Notes: generated from the letters alone by a model not told the origin. 64,000 nucleotides of DNA from Ignavibacteriales bacterium (GCA_016709155.1 JADJEI010000013.1:1-64000); one strand, 5' to 3'. Numbered from the stretch's first letter, positions 8,655-18,901 are shown. Translations and numbers: made by a program.

Positions 8655-9761
8655 TTGGAAGATCAAAGAAACGAAGGTACAAATCAGCCGCAAGGTATAC
8701 AAAACTCTTCGGAAAATAGAGAGAATAAATCTGAATCTGGAAATAAATCTAATTATAAAAAAAGTTATTATAACCGCAGAAGAAGATTTCCCGGTAAAAA
8801 CGTAGATAATCCAAACCAATCCTCAACAAGAATATCATTTAAAAAAATTTCAATTGTTGTTCCGGTCCTTAACGAAGAAGACTCGATTTTTCCTCTTATT
8901 AATGAGATTAGAAAAGTCTTTAAAACAATGGATGTTTGGTATGAAATAATTTTGGTTGATGACGGAAGTACCGACAAATCATTATCCACTATTAAAGAAT
9001 TGAGCCGGACAGATAAAAGAATAAAATTTATTAGTTTTAGAAAAAATTATGGTAAGTCTGCTGCCCTTCAGATGGGATTTAAACAAGCTGCTGGTGAGGT
9101 TGTAATTACAATGGATTCTGATCTTCAGGATGACCCAAATGAAATTCCGGCGTTGCTTAAAAAACTTGATGAAGGTTTCGACCTTGTTTCCGGTTGGAAA
9201 AAAATCAGGCAGGATCCATTCATTAAAAAAGTTTCCTCTAAATTTTTCAACTTTGTAACAAAAATTTTTAGCGGGATAAAAATTCATGATTTTAATTGCG
9301 GCTTAAAAGCATATCGAAAATCTGTAACTGAAAGCTTAAATGTTCATGGTGAACTTCATCGTTATATGCCGGTGCTGGCGCATTGGCAGGGGTATTCGAT
9401 CGCTGAAATTCCAGTCAAACACCATCCACGCCGTTATGGCAAAACCAAGTTTGGTATCTCAAGATTCTTTAAGGGATTTATCGATTTAATTACCGTAGTT
9501 TTTACAACAAGGTACATCAAACGACCAATGCATCTGTTTGGCTTTTTAGGCGCTTTATCATTTCTCGCGGGGTTGGTTGTTAATGGTTATCTGACTTATT
9601 TATGGTTTGATAATCAGCCGTTGAGTAATCGTCCAATGTTATTTCTTGGAATACTTTTAATTATCGTTGGTGTTCAATTTTTTTCTGTTGGGCTTCTTGG
9701 TGAATTGATAGTACACAATCTTGAAAATGAGAAAGAATATATCATCAAAGACAAAAGTTAG
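8655..9761 (+). CDS. GT2 polyprenyl-phosphate glycosyltransferase (DPM1/GtrB-like) with a polar N-terminal extension
   Basis: Residues 65-290 form a family 2 glycosyltransferase: PVLNEEDSIFPLINEI, the nucleotide-binding DDGSTDKS and the DxD region MDSDLQDDPNEIP, plus FNCGLKAYR. Two hydrophobic segments follow (about 290-345: LFGFLGALSFLAGLVV and MLFLGILLIIVGVQFF). This is the DPM1/GtrB layout that loads a sugar onto undecaprenyl phosphate at the membrane. The first 60 residues are an N/Q/S/R-rich, probably disordered tail (SYYNRRRRF). The start is a TTG at 8655; a start further in would remove the tail. The gene is divergent from sufB. Confidence 0.85.
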   Translation: MEDQRNEGTNQPQGIQNSSENRENKSESGNKSNYKKSYYNRRRRFPGKNVDNPNQSSTRISFKKISIVVPVLNEEDSIFPLINEIRKVFKTMDVWYEIILVDDGSTDKSLSTIKELSRTDKRIKFISFRKNYGKSAALQMGFKQAAGEVVITMDSDLQDDPNEIPALLKKLDEGFDLVSGWKKIRQDPFIKKVSSKFFNFVTKIFSGIKIHDFNCGLKAYRKSVTESLNVHGELHRYMPVLAHWQGYSIAEIPVKHHPRRYGKTKFGISRFFKGFIDLITVVFTTRYIKRPMHLFGFLGALSFLAGLVVNGYLTYLWFDNQPLSNRPMLFLGILLIIVGVQFFSVGLLGELIVHNLENEKEYIIKDKS

Positions 9762-9823
9762 TTCGTGTTTCAAGCTATTCACACTTCAAATAATTTTTTC
9801 AATCTTGTCTAATTAGCATAAAA

Positions 9824-10918
9824 ATGCTTTTTAATCAAATCAAATATAGTTGCCGCTATTTCAAAGGAGATCTCCCTTGCAAACCTCACAAACAATTTGG
9901 TGTTCATTGTACTGATGAGGCTGGAAATGATTGTCCAAATTACAGCCCTTTCAAAGAAAAAATTTTAATTATAAAACTTGGTGCAATCGGCGATGTTATT
10001 CGAACAACCCCGATACTACATCCTTTAAAAAAGAAATATCCAGAGGCAAAGATATTCTGGCTAACGCTTTCACCTTCAGTCGTTCCATCTTATGTGGATG
10101 TTGTATTGAATTTTAATACCGCAAATATAGAATTCTTAAAAGCAGAACGATTTGATTTGTTAATTAATCTTGACAAAGATAAAGAAGCCTGTGCACTTGC
10201 AAGAACAATTTCTGCAAGTATTAAAAAAGGGTTTATACTTAATAATGGCATACCATTTCCCGCCGATGATTCTGCAAATCACAAATATTTCACCGGTATT
10301 TTTGATGACATTTCTAAACAGAATAAGAAAAATTATATGGAAGAAATGTTTGAAATTCTTGATTGGAAATACAGCGGCGAAAAATATATCCTCTCGCCTT
10401 TCGATGAATTTTCTAACGATTGGAATTTAGATAAGTCAAAAAAAATAATTGGATTAAATACTGGCTGCGGCGGCAGGTGGATTTCCCGTCTATGGGCTGA
10501 TGACAATTGGATAAATTTTGCTAAATATCTTTTGACAAAAAATTATGAAGTAATCTTTTTAGGCGGTGAACAAGAAGATAAAAAGAATAAAATGTTTGCC
10601 GAAAAATCAGGTGGTAAATATTTGGGCTTTTTTAAACTTGAAAAATTTATCAATCTTGTTAATCAATGTGATCTCGTTGTAACAGGTGTAACTATGGCGA
10701 TGCACATCACGCTCGGTTTGAATAAAAAAATTATTCTATTCAATAATATTTTTAATAAATATGAATTTGAATTATTTGGTCTTGGTGAAATTATTGAGCC
10801 TGAAAAGGAGTGTAAATGTTTTTACAAACCTACTTGCACCAACGAAGAATATAAGTGCATGGAACATCTTAAACTATCGAGTGTTATCGAAGCACTTGAC
10901 AGGCAAATTATAAAATGA
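9824..10918 (+). CDS. GT9 glycosyltransferase (heptosyltransferase-like) with cysteine-rich ends
   Basis: A family 9 glycosyltransferase: KILIIKLGAIGDVIRTTPIL is the typical opening, and LNTGCGGRWISRLW plus FLGGEQEDK belong to the donor-binding half. Family members use ADP-heptose or similar donors for LPS-type glycans. It carries about 45 extra residues in front of the Rossmann start with four cysteines (CRYFKGDLPCKPHKQFGVHC, then DCPNY) and four more near the end (CKCFYKPTCTNEEYKC). These could bind a metal or form a structural knot; that is inference. It overlaps the next gene by four bases (ATGA). Confidence 0.8.
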   Translation: MLFNQIKYSCRYFKGDLPCKPHKQFGVHCTDEAGNDCPNYSPFKEKILIIKLGAIGDVIRTTPILHPLKKKYPEAKIFWLTLSPSVVPSYVDVVLNFNTANIEFLKAERFDLLINLDKDKEACALARTISASIKKGFILNNGIPFPADDSANHKYFTGIFDDISKQNKKNYMEEMFEILDWKYSGEKYILSPFDEFSNDWNLDKSKKIIGLNTGCGGRWISRLWADDNWINFAKYLLTKNYEVIFLGGEQEDKKNKMFAEKSGGKYLGFFKLEKFINLVNQCDLVVTGVTMAMHITLGLNKKIILFNNIFNKYEFELFGLGEIIEPEKECKCFYKPTCTNEEYKCMEHLKLSSVIEALDRQIIK

Positions 10919-12033
10919 AAATTGCAATTCTTTCCACTGCATATCCCTTGCGCGGAGGAATTGCTCACTTCATTGGGCTTCTTTACCATCAGCTCAAAAA
11001 AAATCATACTGTTAAAGTCTATACTTTCAAAAGACAATACCCTGCAATTTTATTCCCGGGTAAATCTCAACTTGAAAATGAAGAAACCAGTGAAGCAATT
11101 CCAACCGTATTAGCAATTGATTCGATCAATCCATTGAACTGGATTAAGATTGGTAAAAAGTTAAGCGAAGAATTTTATGATGTTTTAATATTTAAATACT
11201 GGATGCCGTTTTTCGCACCTTGTTTTGGGACAATATCGAAGATTGTAAAGAAGAATAATAAAACTAAAATTATGGTTATCTGTGATAACATTATTCCTCA
11301 CGAAAAAAAACCGTTTGATAATCTTCTTACGAAATATTTTTTTAATAATGTTCATTACTTTATTGTGCTTTCTGAAAATGTGAGGAAAGATTTATTATCG
11401 CTTTATCCAAAAGCGAAATACAATTTATTACCCCATCCTGTTTACTCAAATTTCGGCGATCCTGTTGAAAAACAAGCTGCCAAATCGTTCTTAAAAATTG
11501 ATTCTGAAAAACTGATTTTATTTTTTGGTTTCATTCGCGATTATAAAGGATTAGACACTTTGCTGCTTGCATTGAGTAAATTGAAAAACATAAATGTTAA
11601 ACTTTTAGTCGCCGGCGAGTTTTATTCAAACAAAGATAAATATCTTAAAATAATTCATGATAACAATTTGAATGATTCAGTCATTCTTAAAACTGATTTT
11701 ATTCCAACCAAAGAAGTTAAGTATTATTTTTCTGCCTGCGATGCAGTGATTCTGCCTTACAAATCAGCCACTCAAAGCGGGATTGTTCAAATTGCTGTCA
11801 ACTTTCGGAAGCCTGTCATTGCTACAAATGTTGGTGGACTTGGTGAAGTAATAATAAATAATGAAACCGGTTTTATTGTTGAAAAAGAAAATCCCCAAGC
11901 GTTAGCAAATGCGATAAATAAATTTTATTCGGAGAATAATGAAAGTAAATTTTCAAAGAACATGTCGTTCGCTGCGGATAAATATTCGTGGCAAAATTTC
12001 ACTAATGGACTTTTAGACTTAATAAATTCATAA
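10915..12033 (+). CDS. GT4-family glycosyltransferase
   Basis: A 372-residue GT-B enzyme. The N-terminal domain starts MKIAILSTAYPLRGGIAHF (the glycine-rich acceptor loop). The C-terminal domain has LILFFGFIRDYKGLDTLL and the donor motif SATQSGIVQIAVNFRKPVIATN, with a Glu at GLGEVI. It retains the nucleoside-sugar site of family 4. It is translationally coupled to the GT9 gene through ATGA. The sugar and acceptor are unknown; the surroundings point to an envelope polysaccharide. Confidence 0.85.
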   Translation: MKIAILSTAYPLRGGIAHFIGLLYHQLKKNHTVKVYTFKRQYPAILFPGKSQLENEETSEAIPTVLAIDSINPLNWIKIGKKLSEEFYDVLIFKYWMPFFAPCFGTISKIVKKNNKTKIMVICDNIIPHEKKPFDNLLTKYFFNNVHYFIVLSENVRKDLLSLYPKAKYNLLPHPVYSNFGDPVEKQAAKSFLKIDSEKLILFFGFIRDYKGLDTLLLALSKLKNINVKLLVAGEFYSNKDKYLKIIHDNNLNDSVILKTDFIPTKEVKYYFSACDAVILPYKSATQSGIVQIAVNFRKPVIATNVGGLGEVIINNETGFIVEKENPQALANAINKFYSENNESKFSKNMSFAADKYSWQNFTNGLLDLINS

Positions 12034-12078
12034 CCTTGAACATAAACGTGAACTTGAACCTGAACTTGAACTCATAAA
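12034..12078. repeat. Short tandem GAACTT/GAACCT-type repeat in intergenic gap
   Basis: The 45-base gap is almost wholly made of ccttgaac / gtgaacttgaac / ctgaacttgaac units, a short low-complexity tandem array directly before the next start codon. Confidence 0.6.
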
Positions 12079-12888
12079 ATGTATTACGATCCAGTTAAAA
12101 ATATTTTTGCTTCTCTAATTAAAAAATTTCCGGTACTTAGAATATTATTCTATCATATTTTAGATGTAATGTTTCTTCGTTCCTGGTATGTAAGAAGAGA
12201 ATTAAAAAGACTTAGAAAAATATTTGGAGAAAAAGAAATTTCAATTTACGACGCAGGCACAGGCTATGGGCAGTATTCATATTTCATTTCTAAAAAATTA
12301 CAGCCAAATAAAATTCTTGCAATAGATGTAAAAGAAGATTGGATAAAAGATTGCCGTAGATTTTTCAATCAAAAAAAATTAAACAATGTCCAATTTGCAG
12401 TTGAAGACCTGACTAAAATTTCACATGAAAATAAATTTGATCTAATTGTAAGTGTAGATGTTATGGAACATATCGAAGACGACATAACCGTATTCAAAAA
12501 TTTTTATAAAGCTTTAAAGCCTGGCGGTTATCTTTTAATAAACACTCCCTCAATTTATGGAGGAAGCGATGTTCACGAAGACAGCGAAGAAAGCTTTATC
12601 AGCGAACATGCACGCGATGGCTATTCAGAAGAAGATTTACGAAGCAAATTAGAACCCCTTGGATTTTCGGTTGATCGCTTCAGATTTACTTACGGTTTTT
12701 GGGGTGACAAAGCATGGCGGCTTGGTATCAAGTATCCAATCACGATGGTAAATATTTCGAAATTATTTTTAATGATTCTGCCAATTTACTTTTTGCTAAC
12801 TTTTCCATTTACATTTTTAATGATGTTTTTAGATTATCAAACTAATATCGGTAAAGGTGCCGGTATAAATATCATTCTTAAAAAGTAA
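12079..12888 (+). CDS. Class I SAM-dependent methyltransferase with C-terminal membrane segment
   Basis: Rossmann methyltransferase: motif I is YDAGTGYGQYSYF (about residues 60-72), the acidic end of strand 2 is LAIDVKEDW, and motif IV is DLIVSVDVMEHIEDD, followed by LKPGGYLLINTPS. Residues 224-255 are strongly hydrophobic (LFLMILPIYFLLTFPFTFLMMFL), so the protein is probably membrane-anchored. It lies between glycosyltransferase and YfhO-like genes, which suggests modification of a lipid-linked glycan. The substrate cannot be told from sequence. Confidence 0.8.
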   Translation: MYYDPVKNIFASLIKKFPVLRILFYHILDVMFLRSWYVRRELKRLRKIFGEKEISIYDAGTGYGQYSYFISKKLQPNKILAIDVKEDWIKDCRRFFNQKKLNNVQFAVEDLTKISHENKFDLIVSVDVMEHIEDDITVFKNFYKALKPGGYLLINTPSIYGGSDVHEDSEESFISEHARDGYSEEDLRSKLEPLGFSVDRFRFTYGFWGDKAWRLGIKYPITMVNISKLFLMILPIYFLLTFPFTFLMMFLDYQTNIGKGAGINIILKK

Positions 12889-12961
12889 ATTATTTTAGCT
12901 TATCTTTTATCAGAAAATCATAAACTATTTTTAATCACTAAAATTTTGCTGTGGAGTTTCA

Positions 12962-15484
12962 ATGTCTAAAGTTAAAAAAGTAGTAAAGCCTTCTTCCAAA
13001 GAAAATGCGGGATTTCTAAACACGTTTTCACTTGATAAATTTATTCCTTTAAAATTTCAGATCCCTGTATTCGCTCTAATTATTCTTGTAATCTTCCTGT
13101 TGTTTTATTCGCCATTATATTTTGGCGGCAAAACTTTTAACTCGGCAGATATTCTTACGAGCAAAAGCCTGAACGGTTATGTTGAACATGAAAGGGAGGG
13201 ATACACTTTATGGAATCCTTACGTTTTCGGCGGGATGCCGGCTTATGCTCTGGCGACGGGTTACAAATGGTTTAATGTTATTTGGGTAACTGTTGGAACT
13301 TTGAGAAGCGCATTTACTTCATTTTTTAATAATGATTATGCTAAATGGACATTCTACCTGCTTGTACTTTCGTACACAATGTTTGCATTTGTTTATTACC
13401 GTACAAAAAATGTTTTGATTAGTTTATTCAGTGCGATTGCTGTTTCTTTCAGCACCGGAATTATTGCATTCGTTTACATCGGACATGTTACAAAACTTAC
13501 TGCGCTATGCATGTTCCCGCTTATATTTTTGATGCTTTTTAATTTTCAAAACAGAATTCGACTCCTTGATATTTTAATCTTAATAATTACTCTGAATATT
13601 TTTATTCTCGGCTGGCATGTTCAAATTATTTTTTATACACTTTTCGCAGTTGGAATATTCTTTCTTTTCAACTTAATAAGAGCACTAAGAAACAAAGAGA
13701 AAAAAGAATTGCCGCAAGTATTAAAGTCAGCCGGTACTTTTATTGTCGCAATGATTTTTGCATTATTAATTCAGGCAGATAACTTCACTCAAATTTACGA
13801 ATACGCACCTTACTCAACACGCGGAACAAAAGGAGTTTTAGAAACCGAATCTAATTCAGTCACTAAAAACAAATCTGATTTTTATAAATACGCAACCGAC
13901 TGGTCTTTCTCGCCCGGTGAAGTTCTAACATTTATTATTCCATCTTACTATGGATTTGGAAAATCAACATACGTTGGTCCGCTTACACAAGGGCAGCCAT
14001 ACGAGGTAAGCACATACTTCGGGCAGATGCCTTTTGTGGATGTTGCTCAATATATGGGAGTGTTAATTTTTTTCTTTGCGCTGTTTTCGATGTATGCGAA
14101 CAGAAAGGATCCGTTCGTTCAGTTTTTAACAATACTTTCAGCGATCGCATTGCTTATTTCTTTCGGAAGGACTTTCTCTCTTGCGTTTGATTTAATGTTC
14201 AATTATTTCCCGTTCTTTGATAAGTTTCGTGTTCCTTCTATGATTTTAATCCTGGTGCAAATGAGTTTCCCCATCCTTGCAGCGCTTGGCATTTCAAAAA
14301 TTATTACGATGAAATCCGAACATGATATTCGCTCTGAAAAGCTAATTCAATACAGTGCGATAATATTTTCTGCTTTATTCATATTAGGGCTGCTGTTATC
14401 CGAGCCGATTCGTCAATGGTTTATCGGAAGAGCAAGCGAGTCTGGCGAAAAAGGACAGGAGTTGAAACCGCTTTACGATTATATGGCTGATATGTTTGCC
14501 GGAGATTTCAGGGTTGTGTTTTTTATTTCTGCCGCCTCCTTTGGTTTAGCTTATGCTTACCTGAAAAATAAAGTTAGTGCTGATGTGTTTGTTATTGCTC
14601 TGATTATTTTTATGATGTTTGATTTATTCAGAATTGATCAGCGTGCAGAAACTTATACCGATAATTCAGAGATAGAAAAGCAGTTTGAAAAACCAGAATA
14701 CCTAAAGGCACTCGATGCTCTGAAGGATAAATCCACATACAGAATACTAAACTTAAAACAAGATCGCTCGCTTGGTTCTGTTGGTCAAAATTCAAACTTC
14801 AATATGAATTTTCTTGTTCAGGATATTTACGGTTATTCTGCAATCAAACCGCGTGCATATCAGGATTATATGGATGTGCTTCAGTCTCCGGCTAATCCAA
14901 CCTTCTGGCGAATGCTTAATGTTAAATACATTATTGCTGATCAGGAAATTCCTGTGCAAGGCTTAACTCCTGTTTACAATCAGAATAAAAATTTTATTTA
15001 TCGAAACGAAAATGCTTTGCCTCGAGCGTATTTTGTGAACACAGTTGAAGTAAAAAAACCGATCGAAATTTTAAATGCTGTAAAAAATAATCAATTCGAT
15101 CCAAAGCAAGTTACCTATTTAGAAGAGCCGTTAAGCGTTGATATCCCCGACAGTACGGCTTTTGTTAAACTTACTTCTTACAAAGATGAAAACTTAAAAT
15201 TGGATGTTAAAGCAAGCGGGAATAATTTTTTGTTTTTGGGAGATACGTATTTTCCCGAAGGCTGGAATGCTACAATTGATGGTAAGGAAACGAAAATTTA
15301 CAAAGCCAATCATGGATTCAGAGGGATTATTGTTCCTGCCGGCGAACATAAAGTAGAATTTAATTATCTGCCGCAATCGTTTGTCATTTCAAAATACGTG
15401 GCTTTATCGCTAAGCAGTTTGGTTGTGCTTGGACTTGTAGTGGGATTATTTTTCGAGTGGAGAAAAAAATCCCGAACAACTTGA
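12962..15484 (+). CDS. YfhO-family polytopic membrane protein
   Basis: An 840-residue protein with a dozen or so hydrophobic segments. A YfhO-type start follows the first membrane helix (SPLYFGGKTFNSADIL, then WNPYVFGGMPAYALATGY). A soluble beta-rich domain lies near the end (about 680-800: GDTYFPEGWNATIDGKETKI, EHKVEFNYLPQSF), followed by a last helix. YfhO proteins are GT-C-like and in Gram-positives are tied to glycosylation of teichoic acids or glycolipids. Transfer of a lipid-linked sugar across the membrane is a reasonable guess here. The short cytoplasmic N-terminus is lysine-rich. Confidence 0.85.
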   Translation: MSKVKKVVKPSSKENAGFLNTFSLDKFIPLKFQIPVFALIILVIFLLFYSPLYFGGKTFNSADILTSKSLNGYVEHEREGYTLWNPYVFGGMPAYALATGYKWFNVIWVTVGTLRSAFTSFFNNDYAKWTFYLLVLSYTMFAFVYYRTKNVLISLFSAIAVSFSTGIIAFVYIGHVTKLTALCMFPLIFLMLFNFQNRIRLLDILILIITLNIFILGWHVQIIFYTLFAVGIFFLFNLIRALRNKEKKELPQVLKSAGTFIVAMIFALLIQADNFTQIYEYAPYSTRGTKGVLETESNSVTKNKSDFYKYATDWSFSPGEVLTFIIPSYYGFGKSTYVGPLTQGQPYEVSTYFGQMPFVDVAQYMGVLIFFFALFSMYANRKDPFVQFLTILSAIALLISFGRTFSLAFDLMFNYFPFFDKFRVPSMILILVQMSFPILAALGISKIITMKSEHDIRSEKLIQYSAIIFSALFILGLLLSEPIRQWFIGRASESGEKGQELKPLYDYMADMFAGDFRVVFFISAASFGLAYAYLKNKVSADVFVIALIIFMMFDLFRIDQRAETYTDNSEIEKQFEKPEYLKALDALKDKSTYRILNLKQDRSLGSVGQNSNFNMNFLVQDIYGYSAIKPRAYQDYMDVLQSPANPTFWRMLNVKYIIADQEIPVQGLTPVYNQNKNFIYRNENALPRAYFVNTVEVKKPIEILNAVKNNQFDPKQVTYLEEPLSVDIPDSTAFVKLTSYKDENLKLDVKASGNNFLFLGDTYFPEGWNATIDGKETKIYKANHGFRGIIVPAGEHKVEFNYLPQSFVISKYVALSLSSLVVLGLVVGLFFEWRKKSRTT

Positions 15485-15494
15485 GTTCGGAATT

Positions 15495-17018
15495 ATGCTT
15501 GATAAAATAAAACATCTCGCTAAACATTCTTTTGTTTACAGCATCAGCAATGTTGCGCTTAAAGCAAGCGGGATTATTCTCCTACCTATCTACACAAAAT
15601 ATTTTACGCTGGAAGAGTACGGCAGACTTGGTCTTCTTTTAATTACGATAATTATTTTCTCGCAGTCGCTTGTTTTGGGGCAAGGGCTTTCAATTATTCG
15701 TTTCAACAACACCGTTGGTTACGAAGGAAAAAGAAAATCGGTTTTCTTTACAATTACTTTTTTCATCTTAATTGTCATCGGAATATTTCTGATCCTCACT
15801 CAAATATTTCTAACCGATATTGCTTCGCTATTCGGAGATCCTAAAATTTATGAACACTATCTTAACATTTGTATTTACATCGTTGCAGTAATTACATTAA
15901 ACAATCTTTTTCTCAGCAAGCTGCGTGCCGATGATCGCTCGATTACTTATACATTGTCCGGAGTTGTAAAACTTTTAGTGATGATAGTACTCTCAATTTA
16001 TTTTATTGTTTACAAAGGCAGCGGTATTGAAGGAGTGCTTTATGCCCAGCTTGCAGGCGAGCTAAGCAACACAGTTTTCGTACTCCCGTTGATGTTTAAA
16101 GAAATAAAACCTGTGTTTGATAAAACAATTATCAAAGAATCTTTACGTTACGGGTTTCCACTCATCTTTAGCTCGATGGCAATAAATCTTTTGAATGGCA
16201 GCGACCGCTACATTATAAAATATTTACTTGACGATGCACAGCTTGGTCTTTATGAACTCGCATATAAAGTTGCAGGTGTTCATAATATGTTTTTAATTCT
16301 TCCGTTTAATCTTACATTATTTCCGCTTGCATTTAAGTTATTCAAAAAAGAAAATGATAAAAGATATTACAGCAAGATTAAAACTTATTTTGCATTCGTC
16401 ATGGTTTGGGCGGGGTTAGCTCTTTGTGTTTTTAGTAAAGAAATAATTATGCTGTTTGCTCAAAGTGATTCTTACTATCCTGCTTACTCTGTAGTTCCAT
16501 GGATTGTGCTTGCATATATTTTGTATGGAGTCAGTCTTGTTTCTTCGCTCGGGATGTATTTGACAGGCAATAACCACTACGTTGCTTACATAACTTTGTT
16601 TTGCGCAGGACTAAATATCGCCTTAAACTTTTGGCTGATTCCATTCTACGGAATTATGGGGGCGGCTGTAAATACGCTTATCGCTTTTTTTATTCTTGAT
16701 CTGCTTTCAAACTTAGCTTCAAATCAATATTATAAAATCAAGTTCGAGAATTATAAATTGTTTAAAGTATTTTTTATTGGTACAGCACTTTATTTAATCA
16801 GTGTTTGCTTTAACGATAGCACATACATTCTAAAATATTTCGGAAAATTTTTATTAATTATTTTTTTCCCATTTATACTTTTCTACTGGAAATTTTTTGA
16901 AGATAAAGAATTAAGTGCATTGCAAGGTGCAGTAACGAAGTGGAAAAACCCTTTGAAGTGGATTGGATATTTAAAGACTGAAGTATCTGAACTTACAAAG
17001 AAGATTGAAAACGATTAG
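15495..17018 (+). CDS. Oligosaccharide flippase (Wzx / polysaccharide biosynthesis MOP family)
   Basis: A 507-residue membrane protein with about 12-14 helices and the typical opening (ISNVALKASGIILLPIYTKY, FTLEEYGRLGLL) of Wzx-like flippases. Conserved middle-part text includes LRYGFPLIFSSMAINLLNGS, DRYIIKYLLDDAQLGLYELA. It would move undecaprenyl-linked oligosaccharides to the periplasm. It follows the YfhO-like gene by 10 bases. It ends tail to tail with the following minus-strand glycosyltransferase gene, sharing four bases. Confidence 0.88.
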   Translation: MLDKIKHLAKHSFVYSISNVALKASGIILLPIYTKYFTLEEYGRLGLLLITIIIFSQSLVLGQGLSIIRFNNTVGYEGKRKSVFFTITFFILIVIGIFLILTQIFLTDIASLFGDPKIYEHYLNICIYIVAVITLNNLFLSKLRADDRSITYTLSGVVKLLVMIVLSIYFIVYKGSGIEGVLYAQLAGELSNTVFVLPLMFKEIKPVFDKTIIKESLRYGFPLIFSSMAINLLNGSDRYIIKYLLDDAQLGLYELAYKVAGVHNMFLILPFNLTLFPLAFKLFKKENDKRYYSKIKTYFAFVMVWAGLALCVFSKEIIMLFAQSDSYYPAYSVVPWIVLAYILYGVSLVSSLGMYLTGNNHYVAYITLFCAGLNIALNFWLIPFYGIMGAAVNTLIAFFILDLLSNLASNQYYKIKFENYKLFKVFFIGTALYLISVCFNDSTYILKYFGKFLLIIFFPFILFYWKFFEDKELSALQGAVTKWKNPLKWIGYLKTEVSELTKKIEND

Positions 17019-18258
17019 CTGTTATTTCTTTCTTTTTTGTGTTGAATTGCTTTTCGGTACGCCTCTAAAAAATTTGCAGCGTAATCCTGCTGTTTAAAAT
17101 ATTCCAAACGTGATTTTGAGTTTGCGAGACTTCTTTTTTTAAAGTCCTCATCATTCAACCCTTTTAAAATCAGCGCGGCAATTCGCTGATGATCGCTCGG
17201 ATTGAAAGTAAACTCATTGCTGCCGATTGCTTCGGGAAGCGATGTAACATTGGAACAGATAACAGGTACACTGTATCTCATAGCTTCGTAAAGCGGACCG
17301 CTGCCGGCTTCATAAGCAGTTGGTATCACAACCAACGAAGTTAATTTATAAAGTCCAACCAGGTCTTCCTCAGAAATAATTCCCAAAAATTTTACTTGAT
17401 TTTCTATACCAAGTTTTTTCGAAATGGAAATTAATTCATCGTAGTAATCATTCCTGTTGCCGGTGCAGATTAGTGGTACAATCTGATTTTTATCTTTGAG
17501 AATTTTTAAAGCGTTAAAAAGTGCAATATGATTTTTATGCTTCCATCTTAGCAGCGGGATAAAGAATGAATTTGTCTTCTAATTTATATTTCATTTTCAG
17601 TTCTTCAGAAGGAGTGCCGGATTTATTGACGAACCACTCCTCATGAGAAAGGAGGCGGGCAAACACTTACCTGATCATCCGTGAATCCAAAATATTTTTT
17701 CACATCTTCTTTAACGTGATTGAATGAAACAATAATCTGATCGGATTCATCAATTGCTTTTTTGCTGTTAAGTGCGCGGTGAAGTCTTTCTCCGGCAGAA
17801 AAATTTTCAGGCATGATTAATTCCTGCAGATCGTGCATCGTAGTAATAAGCGGAATATCAAGCCCGTAGATGGGAGAAAACCTTAAAGGGATATGAACTA
17901 AATCAATGCTTAATGAGCTAATTTTTCTATAGGGATTAATCCAAGAAGAAATTTTTTTTAAGAATTTAATTTTTCTTCGATTAATTCCATAATTTATAAG
18001 AATGTTATATATGTCAAATGTTAAATGAGATATTAATAAAAGAAAAGTATTCGGTTTACTTTTTCGTTCAATTGGAAGTGGAATAAGTTTTACCGAATTT
18101 AATAAAGATTTTACTAACTCTGCGCTCTCTTTCGAAAATACTAAATACACTTTTTTGATATCTTGCGAACCCAATAAAAGGTTTAATACAGATTTTGAAT
18201 AAGTATTAATTCCTCCAGAAGTATTTTCAGTATAATGTAAATAGAAACAAATTTTCAT
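17015..18258 (-). CDS. GT4-family glycosyltransferase broken by two one-base indels
   Basis: Three frames together spell one GT4 enzyme. The N-terminal part (17641-18258) opens MKICFYLHYTENTSGGINTY and reads to VSVCPPPFS, then hits a stop. The next frame gives EEWFVNKSGTPSEELKMKYK, then LEDKFILYPAA. A third frame resumes at RWKHKNHIALFNALKILKDK and runs to the end (SEEDLVGLYKLTSLVVIPTA, then YEAGSGPLYEAMRYSVPVIC). The breaks fall near 17641-17647 and 17545-17551, one missing base each. All core motifs survive, so this is either a very young pseudogene or two sequence errors. It is last in a minus-strand group with the acyltransferase and hotdog genes. Confidence 0.8.
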
Positions 18259-18263
18259 TAGAA

Positions 18264-18890
18264 TTATAGTAAGAAATTAATATCCGGAATATAATTCTGT
18301 ATAGATTTAAGTTTTACTATTTCTTTCGTATCAAAAGGTTCAACACCAAGCTTAGAGTAAAGTCGATCTTGAAGTTCAAAGATTTTTTTCTTTTCCCTTT
18401 GTTTAATTACTTTAAGAGGGCTGCCAACATTAATGGTCCATGGTTCAACGTCCTTTGTGACTATAGAATTAGAGCCAATAACAGCACCTTCTCCAATTGT
18501 AATTCCAGGATGGAGAACTACATCGGAAGCAATAAATGCATGTCTTTCAAGGTGAACGAATGATCTTGAGACGGCTCTGAATTCCTTCGGGATAGTCGGA
18601 TTTGTAAGTCCTTCACCCTTAACAAGTTCAGAACCAGTGATCACCCTTACTCCCGCACTCAACCCAGCAAAATCTTCAAGGATACAGACCCCTCCACCTA
18701 CAATACTACAATAAGACGAAATGTGTATAAAATTTCCGATAAATGTTTTGATACCACCGTGAATCCAAGCGAACTCACTTAGGATTATATTATTTTTTAA
18801 ATGAATGTTCTGTTCATTTACAAAAATTACGTACGGATAAATAGTTACATCTTTTCCGATTTCAGCAAATTCATGTTTCATTTTTTTCAC
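18264..18890 (-). CDS. Left-handed beta-helix (hexapeptide) acyltransferase
   Basis: A 208-residue protein with hexapeptide turns through residues 10-165 and the CysE/LacA/NodL-type end ITIGEGAVIGSNSIVTKDVE, then PWTINVGSPLKVIKQR. Such enzymes O- or N-acetylate sugars of surface polysaccharides using acetyl-CoA. The likely catalytic His is in LERHAFIASDVVLHPG, by analogy only. The start at 18890 is followed by a natural N-terminus (MKKMKHEFAEIGKD). It is five bases upstream of the broken GT4 gene. Confidence 0.85.
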   Translation of the reverse strand: MKKMKHEFAEIGKDVTIYPYVIFVNEQNIHLKNNIILSEFAWIHGGIKTFIGNFIHISSYCSIVGGGVCILEDFAGLSAGVRVITGSELVKGEGLTNPTIPKEFRAVSRSFVHLERHAFIASDVVLHPGITIGEGAVIGSNSIVTKDVEPWTINVGSPLKVIKQREKKKIFELQDRLYSKLGVEPFDTKEIVKLKSIQNYIPDINFLL

Positions 18891-18901
18891 CTGTATTTGA
18901 A

